Positions 47,525-58,346 of a DNA stretch of 64,000 bases are shown here, piece by piece. The notes under the pieces were generated by a model. It saw only the letters and a list, made by a program, of their open reading frames with translations, was not told the origin of the DNA and ran no database searches. Each line of letters opens with the position of its first letter. The stretch's first letter is position 1. The stretch comes from Parietichytrium sp. I65-24A (lineage: Eukaryota > Sar > Bigyra > Thraustochytrida > Thraustochytriidae), in assembly GCA_012862575.1 (NCBI GenBank), contig BLSF01000079.1, positions 62,001 to 126,000 of the forward strand, read 5' to 3'. A program made the translations under genes and the position numbers.

Positions 47525-47941
47525 GGGCTCGGCAAAAGAAAAGATTCCGTCGCGTACAGATTACAGAGTACGGTGTACAGTGTACAGTGTACTCGAGTAC
47601 AGTGTGAAAAGTCCGAGGCGCTGGGACGTTAGGGAGGGAGACGTTGAGGGCGTAACGGTAATCCGCTCGCGAAAACGCAGGTTTTCTGTAGACTGTGAGT
47701 TAGTTGACAAGGTGGTGTTTGATGCTCAAGACGACTAGAGAAGCTTCTCCCCGCGGACGCTTTCGTGGAGGGGTGCGCGCATGTTGCTGCCGTTGTCGTT
47801 GTGATTGTTGTCGTAGGGATTGGGATTGGGATTGTGAGCGGTGTGAGAGAACGGGCGCTGACAGTGGTTGAAGGGACGGTTGGGACTGGTGACAGTTTGC
47901 GGCGGCAAGCGAGGAGCACGGAAGAAGTGCGACCGCATAAC
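46672..47941. other. Intergenic region with (GA)n
   Basis: About 1.3 kb without a convincing gene. A GA tract lies at 47482-47521, and a GTACAGTGTAC iteration follows at 47570-47602. The last part is the leader of the calcineurin-B-like gene, where an in-frame Val-rich extension upstream of its ATG is not considered coding. Confidence 0.45.
47482..47521. repeat. (GA)n microsatellite
   Basis: A GA tract of about 40 bp, 420 bp upstream of the EF-hand gene. Confidence 0.9.
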
Positions 47942-48660
47942 ATGGGCCAAAAGGGTTCGTCAAGTAACACGTTAAAGAGGAAGAACGTGAAGGAGCTGAT
48001 GGTGCAGACGCATTGTAAGTTGGTAAATTGCACGCGCCGGAATCTAGGTGTTGTTTTCGCTGACATTGTGGGAAACTGCACGCGACAGTTGGTGCCGACG
48101 AGATCGACGCGCTCTACGCGCACTTCAAGTCGATTGCCTCTAGCCAAACGGACGATGGGTACATTGACCGCAACGAGTTCCGCGAGGCCATGGGGCTCTC
48201 AGACTCACTTTTCGTGGACAGGTTGTTCCAGCTCTTCGATGAGAACGACGATGGCATGATCAACTTCCAGGAGTTTATTTGCGGGCTCTCTATTCTCTGC
48301 GTGCGAGGAACGTTGGAGGAGAAGATGCTGTTCTCCTTTCGAATCTATGATTTTGACAATGACAACAAGATCTCGAACGAAGAGTTGACGTCAATGCTCA
48401 AGACAAGCTTGATGGAAAATGGCGTGCAGATGACCCCACAGCAAGTGGAGCTTATCATACGCTCCACTTTTGAAGAGGCCGATACAAATCGCGATGGCTT
48501 CATTGATTTTGAGGAGTACAAACGAATTGTTGGAAACCACCCATCTATTCTCAGCAATATGACTTTGGACCTCCCCCGCATTTTGGAGCACAGGCTTGAA
48601 ATGGCAAAGCAGAATCAGAGCGGAAAACGGGTGAGTACCCCGCAGTCTGCTCGGGCTTGA
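47942..48660 (+). CDS. Calcineurin B / CBL-like EF-hand protein, two exons
   Basis: Exons 47942-48014 and 48089-48660 (74-nt intron, GTAAGT donor, CAG acceptor) give 214 residues. The chain begins MGQKGSSS, a consensus N-myristoylation site. Of four EF hands, the first (about 43-55) has Ser at the first ligand position and is probably non-binding. EF2 (DENDDGMINFQE, 75-86), EF3 (DFDNDNKISNEE, 112-123) and EF4 (DTNRDGFIDFEE, 156-167) are canonical. Order and length fit calcineurin B or a CBL/CHP-type sensor that activates a phosphatase, kinase or exchanger. The splice joins codon Phe between QTH and GADEID, and the downstream frame continues unbroken. The 45-residue C-terminal tail is basic. 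Which partner it serves cannot be told from the sequence. Confidence 0.88.
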
Positions 48661-49179
48661 GTGGAGACCGTTTCACAAATCATGCATGGTTTGGGTAAGC
48701 TCTGTAATTTTTACTCTTTCATTTCTTTGCATTCTTCCTGCTTCAATCAATAATATCTACTAGGATGCACTTCTCTCTTTATCTTCATTCTTCCTATTTC
48801 GTTTTCGGAGCCTCTCGGCTCAAGATCGAGACCTCGACGGTCACCTGTGTCGTCCGTCCACAGTCCTCGAGGACCGACACCTCAATGCTGGAATTTGTTC
48901 CTAAATAGGGAACGGCGCGGGCAGCCACAATGCTAAAGGGCACGTTTCCGCTACTTCAACGGGAAGAACGAGGTTCACAGACATACAAGAATCCAGTGTA
49001 GTGTTGACGTTTTTTATAAGAAATAAAATGTGAGAATAATTCTACATCCGAACGAGCTTTTTCCGCCCCATCAGCGCCAGTTCAAGTCTGGAAGTTTGAA
49101 CGTTTTGCTGTCAACAAGGACAGGTTGCAAGTCGGCCAAAGATATAATTAAAAAGCTTAAGACGTGCGCAAGACACTTC
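48661..49179. other. Intergenic, convergent 3' ends
   Basis: Spacer between the EF-hand gene (+) and the SLC6 gene (-). No gene is seen. Confidence 0.45.
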
Positions 49180-50994
49180 TTATATTTTGTAGTCCCTCAC
49201 AGCGTGCGGGTCTTCGTACAGATGTGGGAAGCACCATCCCACTGCAATCGTGAGGAAGATCCACGCAAGCACAATGGCGCCAATAAGCTGGTATTGCCAG
49301 CTGTAGCCATCATAGCCACCGGTTGCACTTGCCTGGGTGATTCTCTGCAACAAAAGAAACCAGAGGATTGGAGTCATCACGTATTTGAGCAAAACGCTCC
49401 AGACCACTCGAAGTTTCCAGTTGTCTGGTCGATGCTCGGTGATAGCCTCGTTGAGCTTGTGGCGCAGAGACTCAGGCTGATGCAAAAACACATAGAATGC
49501 AGCAGTCTTTGCATCACCGCATCTCTTTGCGCCAAGGAAGATGCTCGCCGCGATACCCACGAGCATCATAAACAAGCCAACACCAAATGCAGCGCCGTAA
49601 ATTACGCTCTGCGCAATATTCTCGTTGTATGGAAGAGCGACTGCGAGAAGGGTAAACATGGTGAAACCTCCAGCAACTCCAACTTCAAAGAGGATGGTTG
49701 CCTGCTGGCCCACTTTGTCCACCACCTCGTGGCGATTGTAGATCCAGCTCGCGACCACACATTCGCAAAATCCAAGCAACAAAAGGCCGAGGCCATTTGA
49801 GTAGAAATCCACGACATCAAGCACATACAAGCCGATGTCAGAGCAGTATAGAATGGAGAAGCAAAAGCCCAGACCACAGACGAGGGCCGTCATGGCACTC
49901 TTGCTTAGATGAGCAAACAGTGCCGTCTCCCTCCAGTTCATCACGACAGATTCGACAAGACTGAAGGCGCTATCCACTCCCAAAAAGTAAAAGGTGATAA
50001 AGAAGAGGACATTCAGGAAGTTCGCTGCTGCGCCACCTCCGCCAACAAGACTGAGACCAGCTGGGTACGCCACAAAAGCGAGCTTTGGGCCACCAAGAAG
50101 TGCCTGGAACTCTTCGTTGTCAAATGCCACACCAGACTCTGCGCTCATGTAACCTGCAATGGAAAACACTGCAAACCCAGCGATGAAGGAGAAAAAGCAG
50201 TTGCCCACAGACACGATAACAGCGTCCTGAACGATGTTGGAGGATTTGCGGTTCATTGATGCATAGGCAGTCATGACACCAGTGGACAGCGACAGACTGA
50301 AGAAGATCTGGATGAAGGCATCCGCCCACATCTCTCCGTTCGAAAGCTGCGACATGTCCCATAGACCAATGTACTGCTTGATACCTTCTTTGGAACCTTC
50401 GAGTGACACACCCACAAATAGCAGAATAAGAAGCATGACTACAGGAAGAAGGACGGTTACCCACACAGCTTTGCTGATGAAGGCGGTACCTTTCCAGAGA
50501 ATGAGAAACACGCTGACCCACAAGAAGAACGCTCCAGCAAACACGCTAGACGAGATGAGCTTGCTCTCGAGCGGACTATCAGAGAGTTGGAGCACGCCAC
50601 CGAAGAAGTGGTCGGTAGGCCCCTTAAACACTTCCTCTCCACTGAGTCCGTAAATTGACCATGGCATAGGGCTGTAAAAGCTCTGCACAAGGTACACGTT
50701 ACCCCAGCCGATGACGGCCGAGTAGTACCCAATGATGATGAAGGCGATGGTAGATGCGCCAATTCCAATTCCGCGCCAGCGGTGGTCCAGCGCGCCAAAT
50801 GCTTGAGTTGCAGCTTTGCGCACAATTTGCCCGAGAGCCATCTCAAGCTGCATGAGCGGGATGCCGACGAAGAAGAGCGCGATGAGATACGGAATAAAGA
50901 ATGCGCCACCTCCCCACTTGAACGCGAGGTACGGGAACCTCCAAAAATTTCCAAGACCGATCGCAGAACCGATGGCGGCAAGGATAAATGCCAT
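49180..50994 (-). CDS. SLC6-family Na+-coupled (neurotransmitter/amino acid) symporter
   Basis: The open frame from the first Met gives 604 residues with about 12 hydrophobic helices. TM1 has the SLC6/LeuT sodium- and substrate-site signature AAIGSAIGLGNFWRFPYL (6-23), and TM2 GIPLMQLEMALGQ follows. The frame continues upstream of this Met: 15 residues (including EEEDEEDQFSSR) fit the usual cytosolic N-terminus before TM1, but a stop precedes them. A Met at 51140 opens an acidic N-terminus (MIGENNKVDDDGVK) in a neighbouring frame. So the real start is probably at 51140 with a very short intron or a one-base shift between about 51020 and 51110. Amino acid, GABA-like or osmolyte substrates are possible; specificity is not readable. 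Confidence 0.85.
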   Translation of the reverse strand: MAFILAAIGSAIGLGNFWRFPYLAFKWGGGAFFIPYLIALFFVGIPLMQLEMALGQIVRKAATQAFGALDHRWRGIGIGASTIAFIIIGYYSAVIGWGNVYLVQSFYSPMPWSIYGLSGEEVFKGPTDHFFGGVLQLSDSPLESKLISSSVFAGAFFLWVSVFLILWKGTAFISKAVWVTVLLPVVMLLILLFVGVSLEGSKEGIKQYIGLWDMSQLSNGEMWADAFIQIFFSLSLSTGVMTAYASMNRKSSNIVQDAVIVSVGNCFFSFIAGFAVFSIAGYMSAESGVAFDNEEFQALLGGPKLAFVAYPAGLSLVGGGGAAANFLNVLFFITFYFLGVDSAFSLVESVVMNWRETALFAHLSKSAMTALVCGLGFCFSILYCSDIGLYVLDVVDFYSNGLGLLLLGFCECVVASWIYNRHEVVDKVGQQATILFEVGVAGGFTMFTLLAVALPYNENIAQSVIYGAAFGVGLFMMLVGIAASIFLGAKRCGDAKTAAFYVFLHQPESLRHKLNEAITEHRPDNWKLRVVWSVLLKYVMTPILWFLLLQRITQASATGGYDGYSWQYQLIGAIVLAWIFLTIAVGWCFPHLYEDPHAVRDYKI

Positions 50995-51140
50995 TCGCGA
51001 GCTAAACTGATCTTCCTCATCCTCCTCTTCCGGTTGCTCAGGTCTGGTGGGTTCTCGACCTCATCCTCGAAAGACTTTCCATTTTCATCAATCACCGCCT
51101 TGACGCCGTCGTCGTCCACCTTATTGTTCTCCCCGATCAT
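50995..51140 (-). CDS. Likely N-terminal coding part of the SLC6 transporter, frame unresolved
   Basis: Minus-strand sequence downstream of the ATG at 51138-51140 codes an acidic, Asn/Asp/Glu-rich chain of about 36 residues, then a second frame codes PEQPEEEDEEDQFSSR running into TM1. The two frames must be joined by splicing or by a frameshift. No intron of normal length with good sites and correct phase is obvious; candidate introns are 22-82 nt. An assembly error is a simple alternative. Confidence 0.5.
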
Positions 51141-54100
51141 CTTTCCCGTTCACCGTCAACTACAGGGCGCGCAAGGTTCTTCCTTTCTCGCGAGGTTCGG
51201 GTGAGAGCCTGCGGAGTTTGGGGTCTGTCGCAGTCTTCCTTTTGCACAATTCCAAGGTCAATTTTGGCCCAGTCCCCAAATTTCCCCGCCGCATGCATGC
51301 TCATACTATGCTCACACTAACTGATACCCACCAAACACTAGCTAGCGACCTCGCATGAATACTAGTACAGTTACAATCGCAAACAGAGTGTAGCGTGGAG
51401 ACTATGAATAGTAATAGTCGTAGTGTAGGCAGAAAGTGAGGCTCCTATGGACTCCGGGTGCCTCCTCCTTCCTCCTTCCAACATCCTCCTTCTTCTTTTC
51501 TTCTCTCTCTCTTCCTTCTTTCACTCCTCCAGCCCCACTCACCTCACTCACTCACTCACTCGCTCGCTCACTCCCACTCTTCTTTTTCTAAAGCTCTAAT
51601 ATCTTTGCTCAACAAATCCACTCTCTCACTCTTCGCTCTCTGCTTTTCGCTTGGGTCCAGGCCGTTTCCAATCACTTAGCTTATTGATTGTATGACAAGC
51701 CAAATACTTTACCAGTACTTAATCCTTGGCGGTAACCGTGTATGTCGAACGTGGAGAGTCGCAAAAGAGAGAGAGAGGGACTCTGGGAGCAAGACGGGAG
51801 ATTGGAGTAAGAGTGCGAATGAGAATGAGAGAATGAGCGAGAGGGAACGAGCGGCACATTGGAATTTGTTCGTGCTTCTATAGCAATTAGCAATTTACAA
51901 TTCGCTCCGAAGGAATGGAGGTAAGGAGGAACAGGTTTGGTGTTAGGCGGGCCATTTCAACGCGACCAACCAACCTCTCGAGCCTTGTCGCTCTCTTCTC
52001 TTCGCTCTCAAGTGACGAGTGCATTTCACAATCCGAAAAAACGCAATTCACAATTCACAAGTAATTTTTGTCTTTACACGCGCTCGATTGGTTTGCGAGC
52101 AGGCAGAGCGTGATCTGCAAACACAATGCAAGCAGTTGACGAACGGGAAAGAGTGAGGGTGTGAGAGCGTGATGGCGTGAGGCAGCCTCCAGTTCGAAAG
52201 CTTCCCTCCACTGGGGGTAGGTTTTCATTAATTTAACAGAGAAGCAGTCCAGAATTTTGGAAAGGCAGGAGACTTTCAGACTTTTCAGAAGACTCTTCAG
52301 AATCCAGACTTTTCGGAATTTCAGGAATTCAGGAGGCAGATTTCATAATCATTAATCATGAATAATGTCATTTCTTGAGATCTGAGATCACGGCACTTGC
52401 TCTTTTGCGTGAAACTGCATCCAACTTGGTTCTAAATCCCGTCACAAGAGCAGTTTCCCTCATTCGTCGTCCATTGCCGTCACGTCTTCTTCATCGTTGG
52501 CATTCAGGCGCAAGTTTCCCTTTTTTCACTGTCAGCCACCAAGACTTGTGCTTGTGAGCGAGGATGCTGCGATGCTAAAATATATAACAACAAGACAGAA
52601 ATCCCTTTTCACTGAGCTAAGCTTATCCTCTTTCGACTCTGAAACGCGACCAAAAAAATTCAATTTTACATCCACAAAATTCTAATTCTAATTCTAAACA
52701 ATAATCATTCTTCTACAATTTAAAGCTTTTTTGAAGGCGGAAATTTTGCAGCCCACCAAACAGAACACAGGCTCTCCAACCTTCGCGTTGATTTGCTTTG
52801 GAAAACTCGCATGTCAAGACAGAGGAACGCAGCGATTTAGTATGAGATAGTATCCTTGATCGATAGATTGCGACTGAGAAGGAAAGGGAGGAGTACTCAG
52901 TAAGCTGACTGGTTGCTAGGTACCTCTCATTGCCCGCTTTGTAGGGTTCAGATTTGAGTAAGCCGACAAGTTTTAACCCTTTCCGTCTTCTGCAAAGATT
53001 GTTAAAAATTGTAAGAAAAGATGAAATGAATTATTTCGATTGCCGGTTGATTGATGGACGGATGGATTGATGATTTTGATGACTGGGATTAGCCTGAATT
53101 GCTACTACTGCTTCCATTCAAAACAAAAGAAGAAGCAGATTGTAAATCGTTAAAAAATGAGCGGGGAGCCAGCCGAGGTTGAAAACTAAACGTTCAGCTG
53201 AATGAGACACATTCAGCCAACCCACAGCACGTGCACACTTCCTTTTCTTCGTTTCCTCCTACCGACACCTACGGACTCCCAGACGTTTCATCCCAATCCT
53301 TCTTTCTACCTCTGCCCCTTCTTCCTCCCTCGTGTTCCCCACCTATTCACCCCTCTCCCTTCTAACATTTACGATAAGCATCGAATAGCGACTCCACTAG
53401 CGATAGTACTGGCTAGAAGAGTCGGTATCGAGCGTGTCCAATTGGACTACTTGTTTCCGCGCTGCCCTTCTCCCGTCATGCGCGGTTTCCTTTGGCGGAG
53501 GTATCATCGTCTCCGTGCTCACAGGTATGTATAGTTTTCGTTTGGTAATACCAGACCGGTGAGCTTGCTCAAACATTTGGTGGGCCTGGACTGGGAACGG
53601 GAAGGAGTGCTATAGTACCTCATAAGACTTTCATTAGAGTCATACGCTATATGCTCGTAGGGTACCAATAAAAACCATTATTTTGAGTCGGAGCGCGTGG
53701 TTTGCCAAAGCGGAAGGAGCTACGAATTTTCATAGGATTAAGTAAAGACATGTAGCATGTGAATAATAGCTTTGGTAGCGCTGCGTGCCAACATGTACTG
53801 CAGTAGGAGTATATAACTTACTGATAAGGGAAGAAATCTCGCGTGCACTTGTGGCTCTAAAAACTCCTTGGATCCTCCGCAGGATGAGAAGATTAATAGG
53901 GCGTGTCCCACCAGTAATTAGGGAATCACTTAGGAAAACTGGATCCGCGAGCGAGCCAAATGAACGTTTCCACCTCTTTCTTTCTTTCTTTCTTTCTGTC
54001 TGTCTGTTTCCACACGTTCCCACCTTCAGTGATTTAGTCTTCATCGTTTTTAATTATCCTGATGAACCAACACTACTTCTTCTGAGAGAAGAGGGATCGA

Positions 54101-57100
54101 TTTTCTCATGGATGAATTTGGTGGATTAGTGCTACCTACGGTACTCTGTATGCGTTCGTTGCCTTCTCACAAACGGTGGGGAACGCCGGTCAGTTCGGCA
54201 TTGTTTGCAGAATCAGCTTATTCATTGCTCACTCTCTCACTGTCACTCTCCCACTCTCCCTGTCAGTTTACAGTCTTTCCTGAATTTATTGATGTGCTAT
54301 CTTCAACTCATCTTCAACTTCTGTATTTTATAAAATAATAAATAAATAAATAAATAGAAGAAAAAGGAGTCTTGAACAGGGTGAACTGTGAGTACGAACA
54401 AACTTTGCAGTAAGACTTTAGTTGTTCTCCTCAGAATTAGCTAATCTGAACTCTAATCAAGTAATACAGGTTCAGAAATAGGTCGAATTTAAATGACGGG
54501 GTTTCGAGTCGATAAGAAACGCCAACAGCGGTGTCCCACTGGATGCAACGAGATGCAATGTGTTCATGTAGAGGAGGAGGAAGGACTGCTCTCGAGAAGG
54601 TTGCCCCACTATCAGTCCAGCGCAGTTGTGTCGAGCGCAGTTGTAGAATTTAGAATTTAGAACTTTTAAAACTCATTGTGGAGGCCGTGAGGGAGAGTTT
54701 TCCCTTATGTCGCCTCAATTGTCATTGTTCAATTTTCAATGAACGTTGACGGTGAACGTCTGGAGCAACTCACTCTCCGCACGCGCCTTGAACAGCTAGT
54801 ATTCGCACTACCACGCTCTCTTTCACCTCGATGGGCTCAGGAATGCCTCCTGAATCTGCAGTCAAAAAAAGCTGAATTTCTGTTCTGAAATCTGAGTTTC
54901 CTGAATGAATGGAAGAACAGATTATATTCATGAGCCAATCGACTGGAAGTGAGTTGTTGGCTGGGTTACAACAACTCAAAAGTCGGCATTCACTGTCAGT
55001 CAAGCAGTTACTCACACCACTGCGTCGCAGCCATTCCCGAGGCCTGACAGTGAAAAGAAACGACGGCGCGTGCCGAAGCCAGTAAGATAGAGATCGATCG
55101 CTCCGTCCGAGCACGACGAGCGGCCACGGGGCCACCACCCTGAGGTTTCGCTAAACTCTTACATTTGTGAGACGAGTACTTCTCGCTTTACCGCTTCACT
55201 GTTCGTGTTATTGAATAATTGGAAAAAAGCAAGGAAAGACGCCATGAGAGGTTTCGTCTGAGTCAAAGTGGTCAAGTGAATGGCGCTGGTCAAGGACATG
55301 TCATGGCTCAGGCTGACTACAACGTCGGCTTATCGACTGCGACGATAGCCCTGTCTTCCCGATCTTCTTCAAAATCTTCGATGAATTCTGTTCATCGAGC
55401 GACTGTCAACACTCAGCGGTTCCACGCCTCTCAGAACGGTGTTGGTACCGGGCGCTGAGGGAAACTCATCCTTTCTTTGGCAAGCTAGAACACTTGGGCT
55501 GAGCAACTAGACTAGCTTTTCAAAATCAGAATTCAGAATTCAGAACATGAGAAAAGAGAATTGCATTCCCTCAAGTTCATTTTGGGCCTCATTTTTTAGT
55601 ATAGGAGTTGAGTTTAGAAGAAACCCCGCGCAGTTTTGGATGTCTAAGAGCTGGGCCGGATCACAACCTCCGCCAGAGAGTACACCGTGAACACAGTATA
55701 TCGCACATTAGCTCGGCGGAATTCATATATAGAACAGGAGACTTCATGCTGCCTGGCGTTGCCTGCTTTCCATGTTGTTGAAACCAATCTCACAGTCAAT
55801 TCGGGATCCGAAAGACCGATGGCGACCTTGGCTGAAAGAGATAGCTCTCTCACAATGCGTGCATTGAATGAAGCAAATGCCCGGGACGTACTCGCAGTCA
55901 AAGTTTATTAAAGTGTTCCATCTTCGCTGCGGAAAGCTAGCAGAAACTTGGGCTGGAGAGTGCGAAGAGTGGAGAGTGGGTAGCGGGTCCGGATCCGGTC
56001 CGGATCCCGTTTCGGTGTTTTCGTCCTGCCGCCGCAGCGGTCCCGTAGGACTTGCTTCCGCAGATTACCAGTGTGAGATCCCGGCTCGGCTGAGCAATCC
56101 TTGGCCGACTCGAAAGACACCGAGCCGGTCGGCTATTCTCAGCTTCCCCGACAGAAACGTTTATCTATCGTATCTATCGGCTGGCGCAGCTTTCTCCCGA
56201 CGAAAGATTCTGAATTCTGAATTCTTATGTTGACACCTTTTAGAGATCAATTTAATTGAGGGAACTCATCAATTTGCCAATGAGGAACTCTGAAACGAGG
56301 CGCGCTCTTGGAAATACTCTGAACTGAAAGGAGGGTGCGGAGTCCTGGCGTGGTGTTGAAGCCGGAAAATGCACAGTGAGCTTTAGGAGTGAATTCCTCA
56401 GCCCTCGCTGACCACGTGGCGCTCGTGCAAGCCAAAAAAAAGGGGACAGCGTACCTCGCTCAACACTAGTCACCGAAACGCTTCAAGCCGGCTTTCGAGA
56501 TGGTTACCGGTACTGGTTTCAAACGTTAGTAAAATCTTTTGAGACAGTCCATCCATTCCAGATGCTCAGCTCGGGTGACATTGAACGGCCTAATCCTGCA
56601 GCCCACATCAACTTTCATTTACAGTGTTTTTAATTTAATTCCGTGTCTTTTTTCTAGTTTTCAACATCACCGTTCTCATTGTTTCGAGGTGGGTGGATGC
56701 GTGGGTTGTGACACGACCAGTTCTCATCCTCTGCATGCCCAACTTCTTGACACTTAGACGTTTCTCAGTTGAGCTTTTCGGCTGCGATCGAGTCGCCCAC
56801 CTCGAAGCATCGGCGAAAGAATGCTGAGAATGATGCTAGTAGAGGATGCGACTGTTTCTCACTCACACTTTTTATTCCTTTTTCGTTTTCATGTTGTCCA
56901 CTTTCAAAAGAGCACGTTGATGCTACAAACAGAGAAAAAACCGGTAACTGGAACCATGGTTTCGCATAGCTGTGAGATAGTAAGGGCGGAGTGACAAAGT
57001 AGACGTGTGTCCCCTTCTGGTTGGATGCGCATCGCCAAAGCAAAGAGTCCCAGCGTCCCGGACGAGATCCGAGTGGCCGACTAGGCGTATCGCTGAGGCA

Positions 57101-57142
57101 GGGGATTTGGGACTAATAGTATAAGAGTACCGCCGAGCGGAA
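51141..57142. other. Six-kilobase gene-poor region
   Basis: Between SLC6 (-) and the Sec14 gene (+) I find no supported gene over 6 kb, against roughly one gene per 2.5 kb elsewhere. It holds CT-rich (51480-51560), AT-rich (52000-52760, 54290-54360) and short-repeat sequence, including TTCAGAAT iterations at 52290-52340, 55526-55546 and 56207-56225. Frames of 60-122 codons are present on both strands but lack domains, consistent composition or good start contexts. A noncoding RNA, a many-exon gene or a large promoter region could hide here. Confidence 0.45.
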
Positions 57143-58055
57143 ATGAGCGATGCACAGACGAGCGCTTCGACGCTGGAGAAGAGCGCAGCGGAGACGGAGA
57201 AGGTGGGGGCTCTGCGCGCAAAGGTGAAGGAGCTGGATGTCGGGTCGGAAAGCGAGTGGGCGCGCGGCGCGCACGAGTACGAGCTGCTGAGGTTTCTCCG
57301 CGGGCACGAGCTGGATGTGGACAAGGCGATGAAGATGCTGGTGGCCACGAGCAAATGGCGCCACGAACGAAAGATCAACGCGCTCATGGGCGAGTTCGAG
57401 CAAGGCGGAACGGAGACTGTTGCGTTTATGAAAGGGTACTTTCCGTCAGGGCCGATCGGCCACTTGCCGGACGGCGGGCTTGTGTCGCTGTACCGCATGG
57501 GAATGGTGGATTTTCCGGGACTCGTCAAGCGATACGGTGTGGATGAAATTGTTAAATTAAATGTTTGGAAACTGGAGAGTGCTTGGAGAAAATATCCCAG
57601 CGGGAACGGCGTGTTGATCATCGACCTTGGCCACTCCGACGAGGAGGACAAGCCAGTCGGTTCTTTGTGGGAACTAAAATCATACATTTCTGCACTCATG
57701 CAAACCGTTAAGGCCGTATCTGGCGAGGTGGACCCCAATTACCCAGAGTCCTTTCGAAGGATCTTTTTCGTGAGGCCGCCAAGCGTGTTTTGGTAAGTTG
57801 ACCGTTTTCCTCTCGCAATGGTTGAGTGAAAGCTCTAATAAGACAACTTTATGTAGGGCTTCGTGGAAAGTCGCGCAATACTTTGTTGCGGAACGCACCC
57901 GGGAGAAGATGAAAGTGCTAAGCGGAAAGAAAGCACTCACAGACTTGCATGACATGGTCCCGGTGCACATCCTCCCCGAATACCTCGGAGGGGAAAATAA
58001 TAGCATTGATTTACCAGTTGGAGGTAAGCTTAAACAGCAGCAGGAAGCCAAGTAG
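57143..58055 (+). CDS. Sec14-like CRAL-TRIO lipid-transfer protein, two exons
   Basis: Exons 57143-57792 and 57857-58055 (64-nt intron, GTAAGT donor, TAG acceptor, splitting a Trp codon) give 282 residues. The N-terminal CRAL-TRIO-N helix bundle has YELLRFLRGHELDVDKAMKM, a match to the conserved FLRArkfdv..A..ml pattern. The lipid-binding domain runs from about 95 to 260 with GVLIIDLGHSD and NYPESFRRIFFVRPPSVFW joined across the intron to ASWKVAQYFVAERTREKM. Family members exchange phosphatidylinositol, phosphatidylcholine or other lipids between membranes. The C-terminus carries VPVHILPEYLGGENN, the usual LP.eyGG motif. No GOLD or other extra domain is present. Confidence 0.92.
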
Positions 58056-58346
58056 AGTGACGGGTGCTACACTTTGTTCAAAGGAGTTTGTTGTTGCTCA
58101 AAGTCATTGTAACACGAACTTTTGAAGATCAATTCCGCATCACTATCCTTAATTTTTCAGAGGAAACCTCGTGTTGAGCGAGCCAGCCAGCCGCTTCGGA
58201 TCCGGGTCATCTCTTGAAACCATTTGTATTTACAGAACAAAACTAAAAGAACTGATTTCAGCGCTTAGTATAAAGCGTAATAATTCTCTCTCTCGTTCTC
58301 TAGATGGTGTCACAACGACGCCTTTCAAAGGAGAAGCTGAAATGAA

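Noticed and set aside
53202-53534. A 110-codon frame in the gene-poor region
   Set aside because: Pro/His/Arg-rich, no recognisable domain, and no splice partners found.
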